In this document: positions 27,354 through 38,547 of the stretch, piece after piece
Layout: each line of letters starts with the position of its first letter
Numbering within the stretch: the first letter of the stretch is position 1
DNA from: Halopolyspora algeriensis
GTDB lineage: Bacteria > Actinomycetota > Actinomycetes > Mycobacteriales > Pseudonocardiaceae
Direction: 5' to 3'
Length of the DNA stretch: 64,000 nucleotides
Assembly: GCF_003337235.1 (NCBI RefSeq)
Contig: NZ_QPJC01000007.1
Location: 180,051 to 244,050 of the forward strand
The notes under the pieces: generated by a model
Databases searched by the model: none
Told to the model about the DNA's origin: nothing
The model's input: only the letters and a program-made list of their open reading frames with translations
Program-made: the position numbers and the translations under genes

Positions 27354-27833
27354 TCAGGACAGGGACAGGCGCGCCGTCTCGGCCTGGGGGGTCAGAGCCC
27401 AGGCCATGCGCACCGTGGTGCCGGAAGTCTCTGCGATGACCTCGGCGTGGTCGGCCAGGTTCCGGATCAGTACCAGACCTCGGCCGCCCGTTCCCCCGCG
27501 CTCGCTCGGGGGGAGGCGCCAGCGCCCGTAGTCGGTCACGGTGACCTCCACCTGTGCCGAGTCGGGCCGGTGGCTCGCGTGCACATCCAGCACGCCGTCA
27601 CCGTCGGGGTAGGCGTGGACGGCGGCGTTGGCCAGTGCCTCGTAGGCGGCCAACGCCAACGTCTCGACCTGCTCGGCGGCCATGCCGGTGCGCTCCGCCC
27701 ACTCGACCAGCGTGTGCCGCAATTCCGGTAGCCGCTCCGGTTCAGCGGGCACCGCGGGGAAGCGCAGGTCGGTGACCTGCGTTTCCCCGCTGCCGCCACC
27801 GTGTTTGTCGGCCACCTCGCCGTCGGTGTCCAT
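27354..27833 (-). CDS. Anti-sigma-factor-type histidine-kinase-like ATPase (RsbW-like)
   Basis: 159 residues. GHKL ATPase boxes are intact: N box YEALANAAVHAY, G1 region VTDYGRWRLP and G2 region GGRGLVLIRNL. It should be a Ser/Thr kinase of a STAS antagonist and/or a sigma-factor binder. The stop is 32 bp from the convergent PP2C gene, and a STAS gene lies 120 bp upstream on the same strand. No sigma-factor gene is in the window, so its target is unknown. Confidence 0.85.
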   Translation of the reverse strand: MDTDGEVADKHGGGSGETQVTDLRFPAVPAEPERLPELRHTLVEWAERTGMAAEQVETLALAAYEALANAAVHAYPDGDGVLDVHASHRPDSAQVEVTVTDYGRWRLPPSERGGTGGRGLVLIRNLADHAEVIAETSGTTVRMAWALTPQAETARLSLS

Positions 27834-27954
27834 GTGATCTTTCCTGCCTCGACTGCCGGACTGGCTTCCGACGTACCCGCTCGGGGGGCTGCTTATGCAC
27901 ATCTCGCCGGAGTCGGTCCACCGCGCCGCGCCGATCAAGGCGCCGCGGCGACCA

Positions 27955-28344
27955 TCACCCCCCGGAGAGGGCCTCCTGCCGCGAGGCATGGACGGGAATC
28001 CTGCGGTCCAGGGCGGTCACCTGCAGCGGCCGCGCCGTGGCGGTGTTCGGGGCGACCACACACAGTTCGGTGTTTCCCTCGGCCTGCTGGTAGGCGGCGA
28101 CCAGTGCCGACAATCCCGCCGAGGCGAAGAAGTCCACCTCGGTCAGTTCCACCACCAGCTTCTCCGGCCGTTCGTTCAGCGTCGACGTCAGCGCTTCCTC
28201 GAACTTGGGTGCGGTCACCATGTCGACGTCTCCCGCCACCGGCAGCACCGCCTCCCGGCCGTACCATTCCACGGTCGCGATCGTGATCTGCCCATCGGAG
28301 GGTTCAGTGGTCTCGGTATGCACGGACGAATCGAAAGAAGCCAC
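27955..28344 (-). CDS. STAS-domain anti-sigma factor antagonist
   Basis: 129 residues, one STAS domain: VLPVAGDVDMVTAPKFEEAL, then VVELTEVDFFASAGLSALVA. The phosphorylatable Ser is in FFASAGLSAL. The GTG at 28344 was chosen because GATAGT ends 7 nt before it (leaderless), the same arrangement as the HAD gene; a GTG at 28353 is possible. With the neighbouring kinase and phosphatase it makes a complete partner-switching set. Confidence 0.82.
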   Translation of the reverse strand: MASFDSSVHTETTEPSDGQITIATVEWYGREAVLPVAGDVDMVTAPKFEEALTSTLNERPEKLVVELTEVDFFASAGLSALVAAYQQAEGNTELCVVAPNTATARPLQVTALDRRIPVHASRQEALSGG

Positions 28345-28474
28345 GGCGCCCACTATCGCATACCACCACCACCCCACGTCGAACAATGCCGACGGTGCAG
28401 GTCGGCGATCAGGGTGAGGTTCGTCGCTGCGGCTGCCGGAGGGCCACAGCGGCGCGTTCGCCCGGGCCGCGTCC

Positions 28475-30052
28475 CTACGGCTGCTGCGGATCGGGGGCGC
28501 CCTCATTTGAGGAAACTTCCGCCGCTGTCTGGCCGCCGAGCGCGTCGGCGACGGCGGCGAACTCGGTCAGTGCCGACTGCAGGTCCTCGACGATCTCGGC
28601 GGCGATGACCTCGGGCGGCAGCAGGGAGTCGGTGTCCTCGGCGGATTCGTCGGCGACCCAGCCGATCAGGTCGAGGTTGACCTTGTCGCGGGCCAGCAGC
28701 TCGTCGTGGTCGAAGACGCGGACGCGCTCGTTGTCGTCGCGCTCCTCCGGGCGTTCGGCCGAGCGGTACCAGGCGACGAAGTCGTCGAGATGTTCGCTGC
28801 GCAGCGCCTTGGTCTTCAGGGTGAAGTGCTGGTTGGTGCGGAAGTCGTAGACGGCGAGCTTGCTGGTCAGCGCCCGGCCGGGTGTGGGGGTCCTGGAGTC
28901 GAAGAACAGCACATTGGCCTTGACCCCGCCCGCGTAGAAGATGCCGGTGGGCAGGCGCAGCAGGGTGTGCACGTCGTAGTCGTGCAGCAGGTTGCGCCGC
29001 ACGGTCTCGCCCGCGCCGCCCTCGAACAGCACGTTGTCGGGCACGACGACGGCCGCGCGGCCGGGGATGTCGAGCTGCTTGGCGATGTGCTGGACGAAGT
29101 TGAGCTGCTTGTTGGTGGTGGTGACCCAGAAGTCCGTGCGGCTGTAGGCCACGTCTTCACGGCTCGCCTTGCCGTCCTCGCCGATGACGGTGATCGAGGA
29201 CTTCTTGCCGAACGGCGGGTTGGCCAGCACCAGGCTCGCCTTCCTGCCGCCCTTGGCCAACGCGTCGGTGACGTGGACCAGTTGCTTGCCGTTCCAGGAG
29301 CCGATGCCGTGCAGCAGCAGGTTCATCGCGGCCAGACGCGCGGTGCCGTGCACCAACTCGGTGCCCCAGATGTTGCCCTCGGAACGCTTGGAGGTACCGA
29401 AGAAGTCTTCCCACTGCGCCCGGGTGAGCTCGCTGCCGTATTCGGCGGCGATGTGCTCGTAGGCCGCGAGCAGGAATCCACCGGTGCCGCAGGCCGGGTC
29501 GGTGATCGTGTCGCGCGGAGTGGGCCGGGTGCAGCGCACCATCGCCTCGATGAGCGGGCGCGGGGTGAAGTACTGGCCGGCACCGGTTTTGGTGTCCTCG
29601 GCACCTCGGGACAGCAGCTGCTCGTAGGCGTCGCCCTTGACGTCGGTGCCCTGCAGCGACCAGGTCTCCTTGTCGATCAGCTCTTTGACCAGCCGGGACA
29701 GGCTCGCCGCAGTTTGGATCTTGTTCTGGGCCCTGCCGAAGACGAGGTTCAGCGGGCTGCCCGTGGCCTGACTACCGAGAGCCGACAGCAGCTTCTCGTA
29801 GTGCTGCTTGAGGTCTTCGGCCTTTTTGTCCTTGAGTTTTTGCCAGCCGTACTCCTGCCAGTCTTCCGGCAGGATGTTCTCCGCGCTCAGCGGGTTGGCT
29901 GCCTTCTCGTCGGCGATCTTGAGGAACAGCAGGAACGTCAACTGCTCGACGTAGTCGATTGTGGACACGCCCTCGTCGCGCAGCACGTCGCAGTAGCTCC
30001 ACAGCTTGTCGACGAGCCTGCGGGTCTCGGCCTGTGCGTCGGCGGCGTTCAC
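28475..30052 (-). CDS. hsdM: Type I restriction-modification DNA methyltransferase subunit HsdM
   Basis: N6-adenine methyltransferase of a type I system. 525 residues: an N-terminal HsdM_N helical domain (VDKLWSYCDVLRDEGVSTID), SAM-binding motif I DPACGTGGFLLAAYEH and catalytic motif IV LVLANPPFGKK. The C-terminus is DNA- and HsdS-interacting. The GTG at 30052 follows GGAGGAACCG, and GATACT at 30118-30113 may be its own -10. Unusually, no hsdS or hsdR is adjacent; those genes lie 16 kb away on the same strand and are the only candidates in the window. Confidence 0.93.
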   Translation of the reverse strand: MNAADAQAETRRLVDKLWSYCDVLRDEGVSTIDYVEQLTFLLFLKIADEKAANPLSAENILPEDWQEYGWQKLKDKKAEDLKQHYEKLLSALGSQATGSPLNLVFGRAQNKIQTAASLSRLVKELIDKETWSLQGTDVKGDAYEQLLSRGAEDTKTGAGQYFTPRPLIEAMVRCTRPTPRDTITDPACGTGGFLLAAYEHIAAEYGSELTRAQWEDFFGTSKRSEGNIWGTELVHGTARLAAMNLLLHGIGSWNGKQLVHVTDALAKGGRKASLVLANPPFGKKSSITVIGEDGKASREDVAYSRTDFWVTTTNKQLNFVQHIAKQLDIPGRAAVVVPDNVLFEGGAGETVRRNLLHDYDVHTLLRLPTGIFYAGGVKANVLFFDSRTPTPGRALTSKLAVYDFRTNQHFTLKTKALRSEHLDDFVAWYRSAERPEERDDNERVRVFDHDELLARDKVNLDLIGWVADESAEDTDSLLPPEVIAAEIVEDLQSALTEFAAVADALGGQTAAEVSSNEGAPDPQQP

Positions 30053-30134
30053 CGGTTCCTCCAGAAAGGTCGAATGAGCAGGAAGCTACCACCACGGAGT
30101 GCTGCGCAAGTATCAATACCGGGCGGCAGGCCGC

Positions 30135-30365
30135 TCAGCGCGGGTCGAGGTCGCCGCTCTTGAGCGCGCCGACGAACGAGGCCCACTGCGCACGCCCGAA
30201 CGCGAGTGCCGGACCGGACGTGTTCTTGCTATCGCGAGTGGCGACGACACCAGGCACAAAGACGACTTCAACACAGTTACCGTTCGGCGCGCTGCGCGAG
30301 CTTTTGCGCCATGCGGCGGCCGAAAAGTCGGTATTGAAGTGGGCGTGCCCGCCTGCTTGGCTCAC
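30135..30365 (-). CDS. DUF397 protein
   Basis: 76 residues with the DUF397 core AAWRKSSRSAPNGNCVEV, VVATRDSKNTSGPALAF and WASFVGALKSGDLD. It overlaps the XRE gene by 4 bp (ATGA). XRE-DUF397 pairs are abundant in actinomycetes, where the small protein is thought to modulate the regulator; some resemble WhiJ/BldB systems of Streptomyces development. Confidence 0.92.
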   Translation of the reverse strand: MSQAGGHAHFNTDFSAAAWRKSSRSAPNGNCVEVVFVPGVVATRDSKNTSGPALAFGRAQWASFVGALKSGDLDPR

Positions 30366-31219
30366 GTCAGCTCCTTCGCAACCTTCCCGATCAGCTCGCG
30401 TGTCCGGTCGGGATCGGCCGCTCTTGCACGTAGGTGGTCGAACAGTTCGCGGTACCAGGCTACGTCCGGCGGTTCGTCCAGAAATAGGCCGCCGTGGGCG
30501 TCGAGGTAGGCCACATCGATGTTCTCCGTACCGGGGAAACCGAGCACGATAAAGCCACCGGTCACAGCCGGGTGAGCACCTGCATCGAAGGGGAGCACCT
30601 GGATGACGACGTTGGGTTCCGAGGCAACGTCGGCAAGGTGGTCGAGCTGTAGGCGCATGACGCCATTGCCGCCGAACGGTCGGCGAAGTGCGGCCTCGTC
30701 CACGATCGCCCAGACCTTCGGCGGCTGCTCACGATGAAGCAACTCCTGCCGGTTGGTACGAACAGTGACCTTGCGTTCCACCTCGTCGTCGGTCATACCT
30801 GGCGACGTACGGATCACGGCTCGTGCATACGCCTCGGTCTGCAGTAGCCCCGGTACGAGCTGTGGCTCGAAGTTGGAGACTTCGGCCGCGTCGGCTTCCA
30901 GACCGACATAACCGTGAAACCATTCCGGCAGCAGGTCGGCGTAGGAATTCCACCAGCCCTTGCCACGTGAACCGCGCGCCAACTCCAACAGCGCTTCCGC
31001 ATCGGTGCCGGTAACGCCGTACAGCTCCAGCAAAGCCCGCACGTCGCCGATCCGGGGACGCTGTACCCGGCCGCGTTCCAGCCGCGAGACCTTCGGTTGG
31101 GAGAGATCGTCGAGGCGGTTACCGGCTTCTTCCATGCTCAGTCCCGCATTCTCGCGGAGCCGTCGCAGCTCGATCCCGAGCCGGCGGCGACTGACCATCG
31201 AGCCGCTGCCGTTCGTCAT
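30362..31219 (-). CDS. XRE-family regulator with DUF5753 domain
   Basis: 285 residues. N-terminal Cro/C1 HTH (RLRRENAGLSMEEAGNRLDD, LSQPKVSRLERGRVQRPRIG) followed by a DUF5753 domain: YVGLEADAAEVSNFEPQLVP, GLLQTEAYARAVIR, VIQVLPFDAGAHPAVTGGF and the conserved VAYLDAHGGLFLDEPPDV. ATG 31219 has GGAGGG upstream. Paired with DUF397, it is probably a developmental or secondary-metabolism switch of the WhiJ type. An AT-rich region with two small palindromes lies between it and the divergent gene. Confidence 0.9.
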   Translation of the reverse strand: MTNGSGSMVSRRRLGIELRRLRENAGLSMEEAGNRLDDLSQPKVSRLERGRVQRPRIGDVRALLELYGVTGTDAEALLELARGSRGKGWWNSYADLLPEWFHGYVGLEADAAEVSNFEPQLVPGLLQTEAYARAVIRTSPGMTDDEVERKVTVRTNRQELLHREQPPKVWAIVDEAALRRPFGGNGVMRLQLDHLADVASEPNVVIQVLPFDAGAHPAVTGGFIVLGFPGTENIDVAYLDAHGGLFLDEPPDVAWYRELFDHLRARAADPDRTRELIGKVAKELT

Positions 31220-31333
31220 GCGCTGTCCCTCCGTGTTCGAGGCGCCGTTGGAGCCTGCCTGATCCCCTACGCACTGAATCAGAGCAGTCTACTGAGGAAC
31301 ATCATGTTCACCTATACGGAGTACTTCACAAAC

Positions 31334-31370
31334 TGAATGATTCACTTCTAAGGTATTGATCATTGAATGA
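31334..31370. promoter_or_regulatory. Twin palindromes upstream of the XRE/DUF397 pair
   Basis: TGAATGATTCA (31334-31344) and TCATTGAATGA (31360-31370) are both 5+1+5 palindromes and share TGAAT/ATTCA half sites. They sit in the only AT-rich stretch of the divergent region, so they may be XRE operators. Inference only. Confidence 0.45.
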
Positions 31371-31444
31371 AGCGGAAGCATAGATCACATGACGGCTTCC
31401 ACGGTCCAGTGATCATCACTACAGCAGGCAGGAGCGATCGGTCG

Positions 31445-31768
31445 ATGTGGCTGAAAGAGCTGAACGCCGAAGTACGGACCAGGCTCGACACCTTGGACGG
31501 CATCGCCGCCGAGGGCAGTGAGCACGCCGTGGTCCGGATAGGACGCACGGAGATCCCGCACCTGGTGGCGACGGTGCGAACACTGATGAACGAACACCAG
31601 CCCGGCGAGTACGGCGAGTGCCGGGTCTGCTCACGGCAGCGGCGGCGTTGGCTGAAGCCGTTCCGGCGTCCGAAGGCCCCGTGCCGGGTCTATCTCGCCG
31701 CCCGCCGCGCGCTGCTGGACGAACGCAACCCCGCCATCGAACGGGGCACCAACCGGACCGCGAGCTGA
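31445..31768 (+). CDS. Hypothetical protein divergent from the XRE regulator
   Basis: 107 residues, family not recognised. The first 55 residues are helical (MWLKELNAEVRTRLDTLDGI, HLVATVRTLMNEHQ), then a CRVC pair and a basic region (RQRRRWLKPFRRPKAPCRVY), so the C-terminal half may bind nucleic acid or zinc. ATG 31445 is favoured by AGGAG about 12 nt upstream; an in-frame ATG at 31367 would add 26 residues. Small proteins of this kind often adjoin XRE/DUF397 genes in actinomycetes. Confidence 0.6.
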   Translation: MWLKELNAEVRTRLDTLDGIAAEGSEHAVVRIGRTEIPHLVATVRTLMNEHQPGEYGECRVCSRQRRRWLKPFRRPKAPCRVYLAARRALLDERNPAIERGTNRTAS

Positions 31769-32145
31769 CACGCCCACAAACCCGGCCGGTTCCCGATCCT
31801 CCCCGACCGCGCGGGAACCGGTCTCCCGGCCGGAGGTGCACGGCCGTGCCCCCGAGCGGCTGTGTGCCTCCGGCCGTCCCCGGTGGCCCCACGAACGACC
31901 GGGTCACGAGGACTGCGGCCCCTGCCCGATCGGCACCGCCCACTCCGGAAGCGCCTGCCCGCATCCCGGCAGCCACCTACCCCGCCGACTGCCGAGCACG
32001 AGACCGGCGGCAGGGCCCCGTGCGCTGTGCCACGCCACCGGATACGCCACCGGGAGAGTGTGCGCACCGCCGTACCGGGTCCCTGCCGCCGGATACTGCA
32101 AGGGTCCGCCCGGGCGTGTCAGCTGCCCGATCCCAGGGCGTGGTG
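31769..32145. other. Gene-free stretch
   Basis: About 380 bp with no ORF that shows family features or a ribosome-binding site. Open frames here are GC-driven. Confidence 0.4.
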
Positions 32146-32412
32146 TCACCCCCGGACGGGAAAATCCCCCGCAGGAGCAGCCTCGCGTGCCACAGCCGAG
32201 ATCGCCAGTTGAGGCATGTTCCGCTGGACCGCACCGGCGGTGTTCGCAGCGTGGGTGTGCCCACGAGAGGCCGGAGCCCGACGGGCAGCGTGCTGGTCGG
32301 GCAGGCGGGACGACCGGTCGGCCTGCGGCATGCCGCGGTGCCGGTGGTGCGGCGGTGGTGCCGTGGTGATGAGGTTTCTTCCTCGTGCCGTGCTCGATGC
32401 CACCCGGCGCAT
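32146..32412 (-). CDS. Uncharacterised small protein downstream of csp copy 1
   Basis: 88 residues from ATG 32412. Not recognised as a family. It shares GRNLITT, ARRA and GHTHAA(x)T(x)3VQ with an ORF at the same place after csp copy 2. The two differ by in-frame indels and third-position changes, which argues for coding. No good ribosome-binding site precedes the ATG. It follows the csp terminator by about 60 bp. Confidence 0.35.
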   Translation of the reverse strand: MRRVASSTARGRNLITTAPPPHHRHRGMPQADRSSRLPDQHAARRAPASRGHTHAANTAGAVQRNMPQLAISAVAREAAPAGDFPVRG

Positions 32413-32469
32413 TGTTGCGGCGCCGGGTGATCGGCCCGGCCGATGTGCGGGCTTGCTCGCCCAAAACGC

Positions 32470-32505
32470 CACCGGCTGCCCACCCGAGTGGATGGGCAGC
32501 CGGTG
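32470..32505. terminator. csp copy 1 terminator
   Basis: A perfect 13-bp inverted repeat (CACCGGCTGCCCA and its complement) with a 10-nt loop, about 20 bp after the csp stop on the minus strand. The csp copy 2 hairpin has the same stem core. Confidence 0.85.
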
Positions 32506-32526
32506 AACGCAGAGGCTGAGAGGGGC

Positions 32527-32727
32527 TCAGACCCGGACGGTGCTGGCCTGCGGTCCCTTGGGGCCCTGGGTGACCTCGTAGGTCACCTGCTGGTCCTCCT
32601 CGAGAGTGCGGAAGCCACTGGCGTCGATGGCCGAGTAGTGCACGAACACGTCCGGACCGCCCTCATTGGGGGCGATGAAGCCGAAGCCCTTCTCGGCGTT
32701 GAACCACTTCACGGTTCCCTGTGTCAT
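32527..32727 (-). CDS. csp: Cold-shock protein (CspA family), copy 1
   Basis: 66-residue RNA chaperone: RNP1 [11 protein letters not shown]2 VFVHYSAI, starting [13 protein letters not shown]. The ATG has AAGGAGA 7 nt upstream. It differs from copy 2 (41077) at only five positions. Gene, leader and terminator are duplicated as a unit in opposite orientation. Confidence 0.97.
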   Translation of the reverse strand: MTQGTVKWFNAEKGFGFIAPNEGGPDVFVHYSAIDASGFRTLEEDQQVTYEVTQGPKGPQASTVRV

Positions 32728-32907
32728 GTCTGTCTCCTTCGGGGAGCTGGGGTGTGACGAGCGCCCACACCGTGTGGACACCCGGGCCGGGATCTCGAAC
32801 GGCAGCTACTCCAGCATCAACCAAAGACAGCAGCGCGCCCGCACCAAACCTCTGAGCGAGCGTGCACAAACACGAACCCAGAAATACAACGACCACCCGT
32901 CACTCTA
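32728..32907 (-). promoter_or_regulatory. Long 5' leader and promoter of csp copy 1
   Basis: The -10 TAGAGT lies at 32907-32902, giving a leader of about 168 nt, close to the 160-nt E. coli cspA leader. The sequence is nearly identical to the copy 2 leader, including CTGCTGTCTTTGGTTGATGC. Conservation outside the coding region implies cis-regulation, perhaps temperature-dependent folding. Confidence 0.65.
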
Positions 32908-33146
32908 CACCCCGGACACCGCCGGCACGAGGCAGCACGCCGTCGATTTCAGCCGGACGCCCCGGAGCCGGCGGCCCTGGCTCGCGGCGAGGTAGCGCTC
33001 GCCCACGGAGGCGTCAGCGCGCCGCGCCCGTGGAAGTCGGTGCTCTACGTGCGCGATCCGCTCACCGACTGCCTCGGACCACCCTGCCTCGACGCCCGCA
33101 CCGCCACGACCCGGACTCGTCCCGCGGTGTCCGCGAGGGCCTCAGC

Positions 33147-35615
<2,469 letters not shown>

Positions 35616-35864
35616 CGTGTCTCCCTCTGTGCCGCGGGGGCGCCTTCGCGTTCACCGGCTGGTCGCCCGGCTCTCCATCCAACCAGTTTCGAGCACCACG
35701 TCCGGTTCTCCTTGCTCGGCGCGGTCGCGGCAACCTCATGCGATCAGTGCTCGGCATGCGCATGATGTTCTGCAGCCCCGCCTTGTCGGCAGCCCCCACG
35801 TGGCCCGGCTGCCCTGCCCGGACGGGGACGATCCCGCCGCGCGCCGACTGGAGGCCTGCACACG

Positions 35865-37718
35865 ATGAGGTTGCCCTCGCCCACCTCCACCCGAGCTCTG
35901 CCGCGGGCGGTGCAGGCGTTTCTGACCACCGAGGCGGGCGGCACGCTGCTGCTGCTGGCGGCGACCGTGATCGCGATCGTGTGGGCCAACTCCCCGTTCG
36001 CCGCCGCCTACGAGGCCCTCTGGCACACCCCGCTGGCGGTGCGCATCGGCGTGCTGGAGTTGGAGCTGGACCTGCGGCACTGGATCAACGACGGGCTCAT
36101 GGCCCTGTTCTTCTTCGTCATCGGCATGGAAGTCTCCCGCGAATTCACCCTCGGCGAAATGCGCAACCGCAGCATGGTGGCGGTTCCGCTGCTGGCCGCA
36201 CTGGGAGGGCTGTCGATTCCCGCGGTGCTGTATCTGGCGGTCAACGCCGGGAGCCCGACAGCGATCGGGTGGGGCATTCCGATGGCCACCGACACCGCGT
36301 TCGTGCTGGGGGTGCTGGCGCTGGTCGGGCCGCGGTGCCCGGATCCGCTGCGGGTGTTCCTGCTGACTCTGGCCGTCGTGGACGACGTGGGCGCGATCAG
36401 TGTCGTCGCGATCGTCTACACACGGCAGCTGAATGTCTCCGCGTTGATGGTCGCTGCCGCGTTGTTCGTGCTCGTGCTGGTGTTGCGGCGGGCCGGCATC
36501 GGGTGGGCTCCGCTGTTCACCGTGCTCGCGCTGTCGATCTGGGTGTTCACCGTCGAGTCCGGGCTGCATCCCACGGTCGTCGGGCTGGCCCTGGGCATCC
36601 TCGTCCGCATCTACACCCCGCCGGATGTGCGGGTGCTGCGGGTCGGCGAGCTGGCCCAGGCCTTCACGCGCAACCCCACGCCGGAGCGCGGGCGGGAGAC
36701 CCGACGTGAGCTGCAGGCCGCGGTGCCCCCGAACGAACGGCTCCAACTCCACCTGCACCCGTGGACCAGCTATGCCGTGATCCCACTGTTCGCGCTGGCC
36801 AACGCCGGGATCCCACTCGGGGCGGACACGCTGTCGCGGGCGGTGACCTCACCGGTGACCCTCGGCATCGTGCTCGGTTTGGTGGTCGGCAAGTTCGCCG
36901 GCGTGGCCCTGGGCAGCTGGGTCGGGCTGCGGTTCGGTCTCGGGGCGCTTCCCGGCCAGCTGGTGTGGGGCCAGCTGCTCGGCGGCGCGGCCCTGGCCGG
37001 GATCGGATTCACGGTGTCGTTGTTCATCACCGAGCTGGCTTTCGCCGACGAAGCACTGCGCAACGAGGCGAAGGTCGGCATCCTCGTGGGATCGCTGCTG
37101 GCCGCGGTCATCGGGCGGGTGATCTTCTGGCTGGCCTGGAACCGGGGAGCGGTGTGCGCTCCGCCCGGCGAGGACATGTCCGCCGAGCAGTTGCCGGACA
37201 CGCTGGCCGAGCCGGTCTCCGACGACGATCACGTCCTCGGGCCGCCGACCGCCTCGGTCACGCTCGTGGAGTACGCGGACTACGAGTGCCCCTACTGCGG
37301 CGGCATGCATCCAGTGGTGCGGGACCTGCGAGCGCGGTACGGGGATCGGTTGCGCTTCGTGTTCCGGCACTACCCGGTCGACGCACTGCACCCGAACGCG
37401 CGCAAAGCCGCACTCGCCGCGGAGGAAGCCGGTGCCCGAGGCCGGTTCTGGGACATGCACGAGCAGCTGTTCACCCACCAACGGCAGCTGGACACCGACG
37501 GCCTGGCAGCCCACGCCGAGCACATCGGCCTGCCCCCGGACGCGGTCACCAGCCGCAACGTGCGCAGGCACCTCGACCGGGTGGAGGCCGACATCGCCTC
37601 GGGCCGCGCCAGCGGTGTGCGCGGCACCCCCACCTTCTTCGTCAACGGGCAGCGCTACACCGGCGACAACAGCGCGACAGCATTGGCAGCCGCGATCGAG
37701 GCCGCCATGGCCGAGTGA
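35865..37718 (+). CDS. nhaA: NhaA-type Na+/H+ antiporter fused to a DsbA-like thioredoxin domain
   Basis: 617 residues. Residues 1-430 are an NhaA antiporter with about 12 membrane helices; the ion-binding Asp pair lies in LAVVDDVGAISVVAI, and FFFVIGMEVSREF is typical. Residues 440-617 form a DsbA/thioredoxin_4 domain with redox motif ECPYCGG and the cis-Pro segment RGTPTFFVNG. The fusion is known from several actinobacteria. It should exchange Na+ for H+; the thioredoxin part may sense or control redox state. It stands alone. Confidence 0.92.
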   Translation: MRLPSPTSTRALPRAVQAFLTTEAGGTLLLLAATVIAIVWANSPFAAAYEALWHTPLAVRIGVLELELDLRHWINDGLMALFFFVIGMEVSREFTLGEMRNRSMVAVPLLAALGGLSIPAVLYLAVNAGSPTAIGWGIPMATDTAFVLGVLALVGPRCPDPLRVFLLTLAVVDDVGAISVVAIVYTRQLNVSALMVAAALFVLVLVLRRAGIGWAPLFTVLALSIWVFTVESGLHPTVVGLALGILVRIYTPPDVRVLRVGELAQAFTRNPTPERGRETRRELQAAVPPNERLQLHLHPWTSYAVIPLFALANAGIPLGADTLSRAVTSPVTLGIVLGLVVGKFAGVALGSWVGLRFGLGALPGQLVWGQLLGGAALAGIGFTVSLFITELAFADEALRNEAKVGILVGSLLAAVIGRVIFWLAWNRGAVCAPPGEDMSAEQLPDTLAEPVSDDDHVLGPPTASVTLVEYADYECPYCGGMHPVVRDLRARYGDRLRFVFRHYPVDALHPNARKAALAAEEAGARGRFWDMHEQLFTHQRQLDTDGLAAHAEHIGLPPDAVTSRNVRRHLDRVEADIASGRASGVRGTPTFFVNGQRYTGDNSATALAAAIEAAMAE

Positions 37719-37742
37719 ACGGCGCCGGGCCGAGGCGCCCGT

Positions 37743-38294
37743 TCAGGCTTCTTCCGGCGGGGGGACGCCGGGCAGCTTGCCGGTGCGCGCGCTGATCAGC
37801 ACCACCGCCGCATACGAGGCGAGCACCCAGCCCAGTTTCTCGGCACGCTCGCCGAAGGTCTGCCGCCGGTCGGAGTACAGGTTCAGGGCTGCGAAGAATT
37901 CCTCGTCCCGGTAGAGCTGAAAGCCCACCATGCTGCCGATGCCCAACGCGCGGGCCTGCGGGATGTAGGACGGCCAGCGGGTCTCGGTGGCGAGATCGCC
38001 GCTGCGGTAGAACCGGTTGTGCCAGGAACCGGCTTGCAGAGCGGCATCGAAGCACGGGCCCTCGCGCAGCCGGCCCTGCGCCTGGTCGGAGTCGTGGACA
38101 CGCCGGCTGGAGGCCGCTATCGTTTCGACTCCCCGTTTGCGGTACAGCAGCAGGATGCCGGCGTCGTCGCAGCCGTCGAGGTGCCGCACGGCCTGCTCCA
38201 CGGCCCGATCCAGCACGGCCTGCTTCGAGGTTTGCGCGGTCAGATCCCGAGCGAGGTCGGCGAAGAACTCCAGGGACGTGTCATCGATGGCCAT
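37743..38294 (-). CDS. GAF-domain protein lacking ANTAR (paralogue of the next gene)
   Basis: 183 residues. A GAF domain (LDGCDDAGILLLYR, LREGPCFDA, TRWPSYIPQARALGIGSM, FQLYRDEEFFAALNLY) about 65 percent identical by eye to the GAF part of the neighbour. After SART the sequence passes straight to GKLPGVPPPEEA, matching the tail that follows the neighbour's ANTAR domain (GELPGASPPESG). The RNA-binding module is therefore missing, apparently by an internal deletion. ATG 38294. Confidence 0.82.
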   Translation of the reverse strand: MAIDDTSLEFFADLARDLTAQTSKQAVLDRAVEQAVRHLDGCDDAGILLLYRKRGVETIAASSRRVHDSDQAQGRLREGPCFDAALQAGSWHNRFYRSGDLATETRWPSYIPQARALGIGSMVGFQLYRDEEFFAALNLYSDRRQTFGERAEKLGWVLASYAAVVLISARTGKLPGVPPPEEA

Positions 38295-38547
38295 GGCCGG
38301 CAGCTTCCTCTTCCTCACCGTCGAGCTTGCCCCGCAGGCGTCCAGGGCGGGCGCGGCGGCAGGTGGCCACCACACATTCCCTTTCTCCGGCATACCAGCG
38401 GCCCGGCCGCAACGCAGTCCCACATCCCCGAACGGGCTCCCGAGCGCCGAACAGCCGGCGACACCGGCTTTGGGGCGCTTGGCCTTCGGCACGCCGGTCC
38501 GGTCAAGGCCTCGCCGGTGGAATCCCCAGCCTGCGAGGCCGCTCCGC

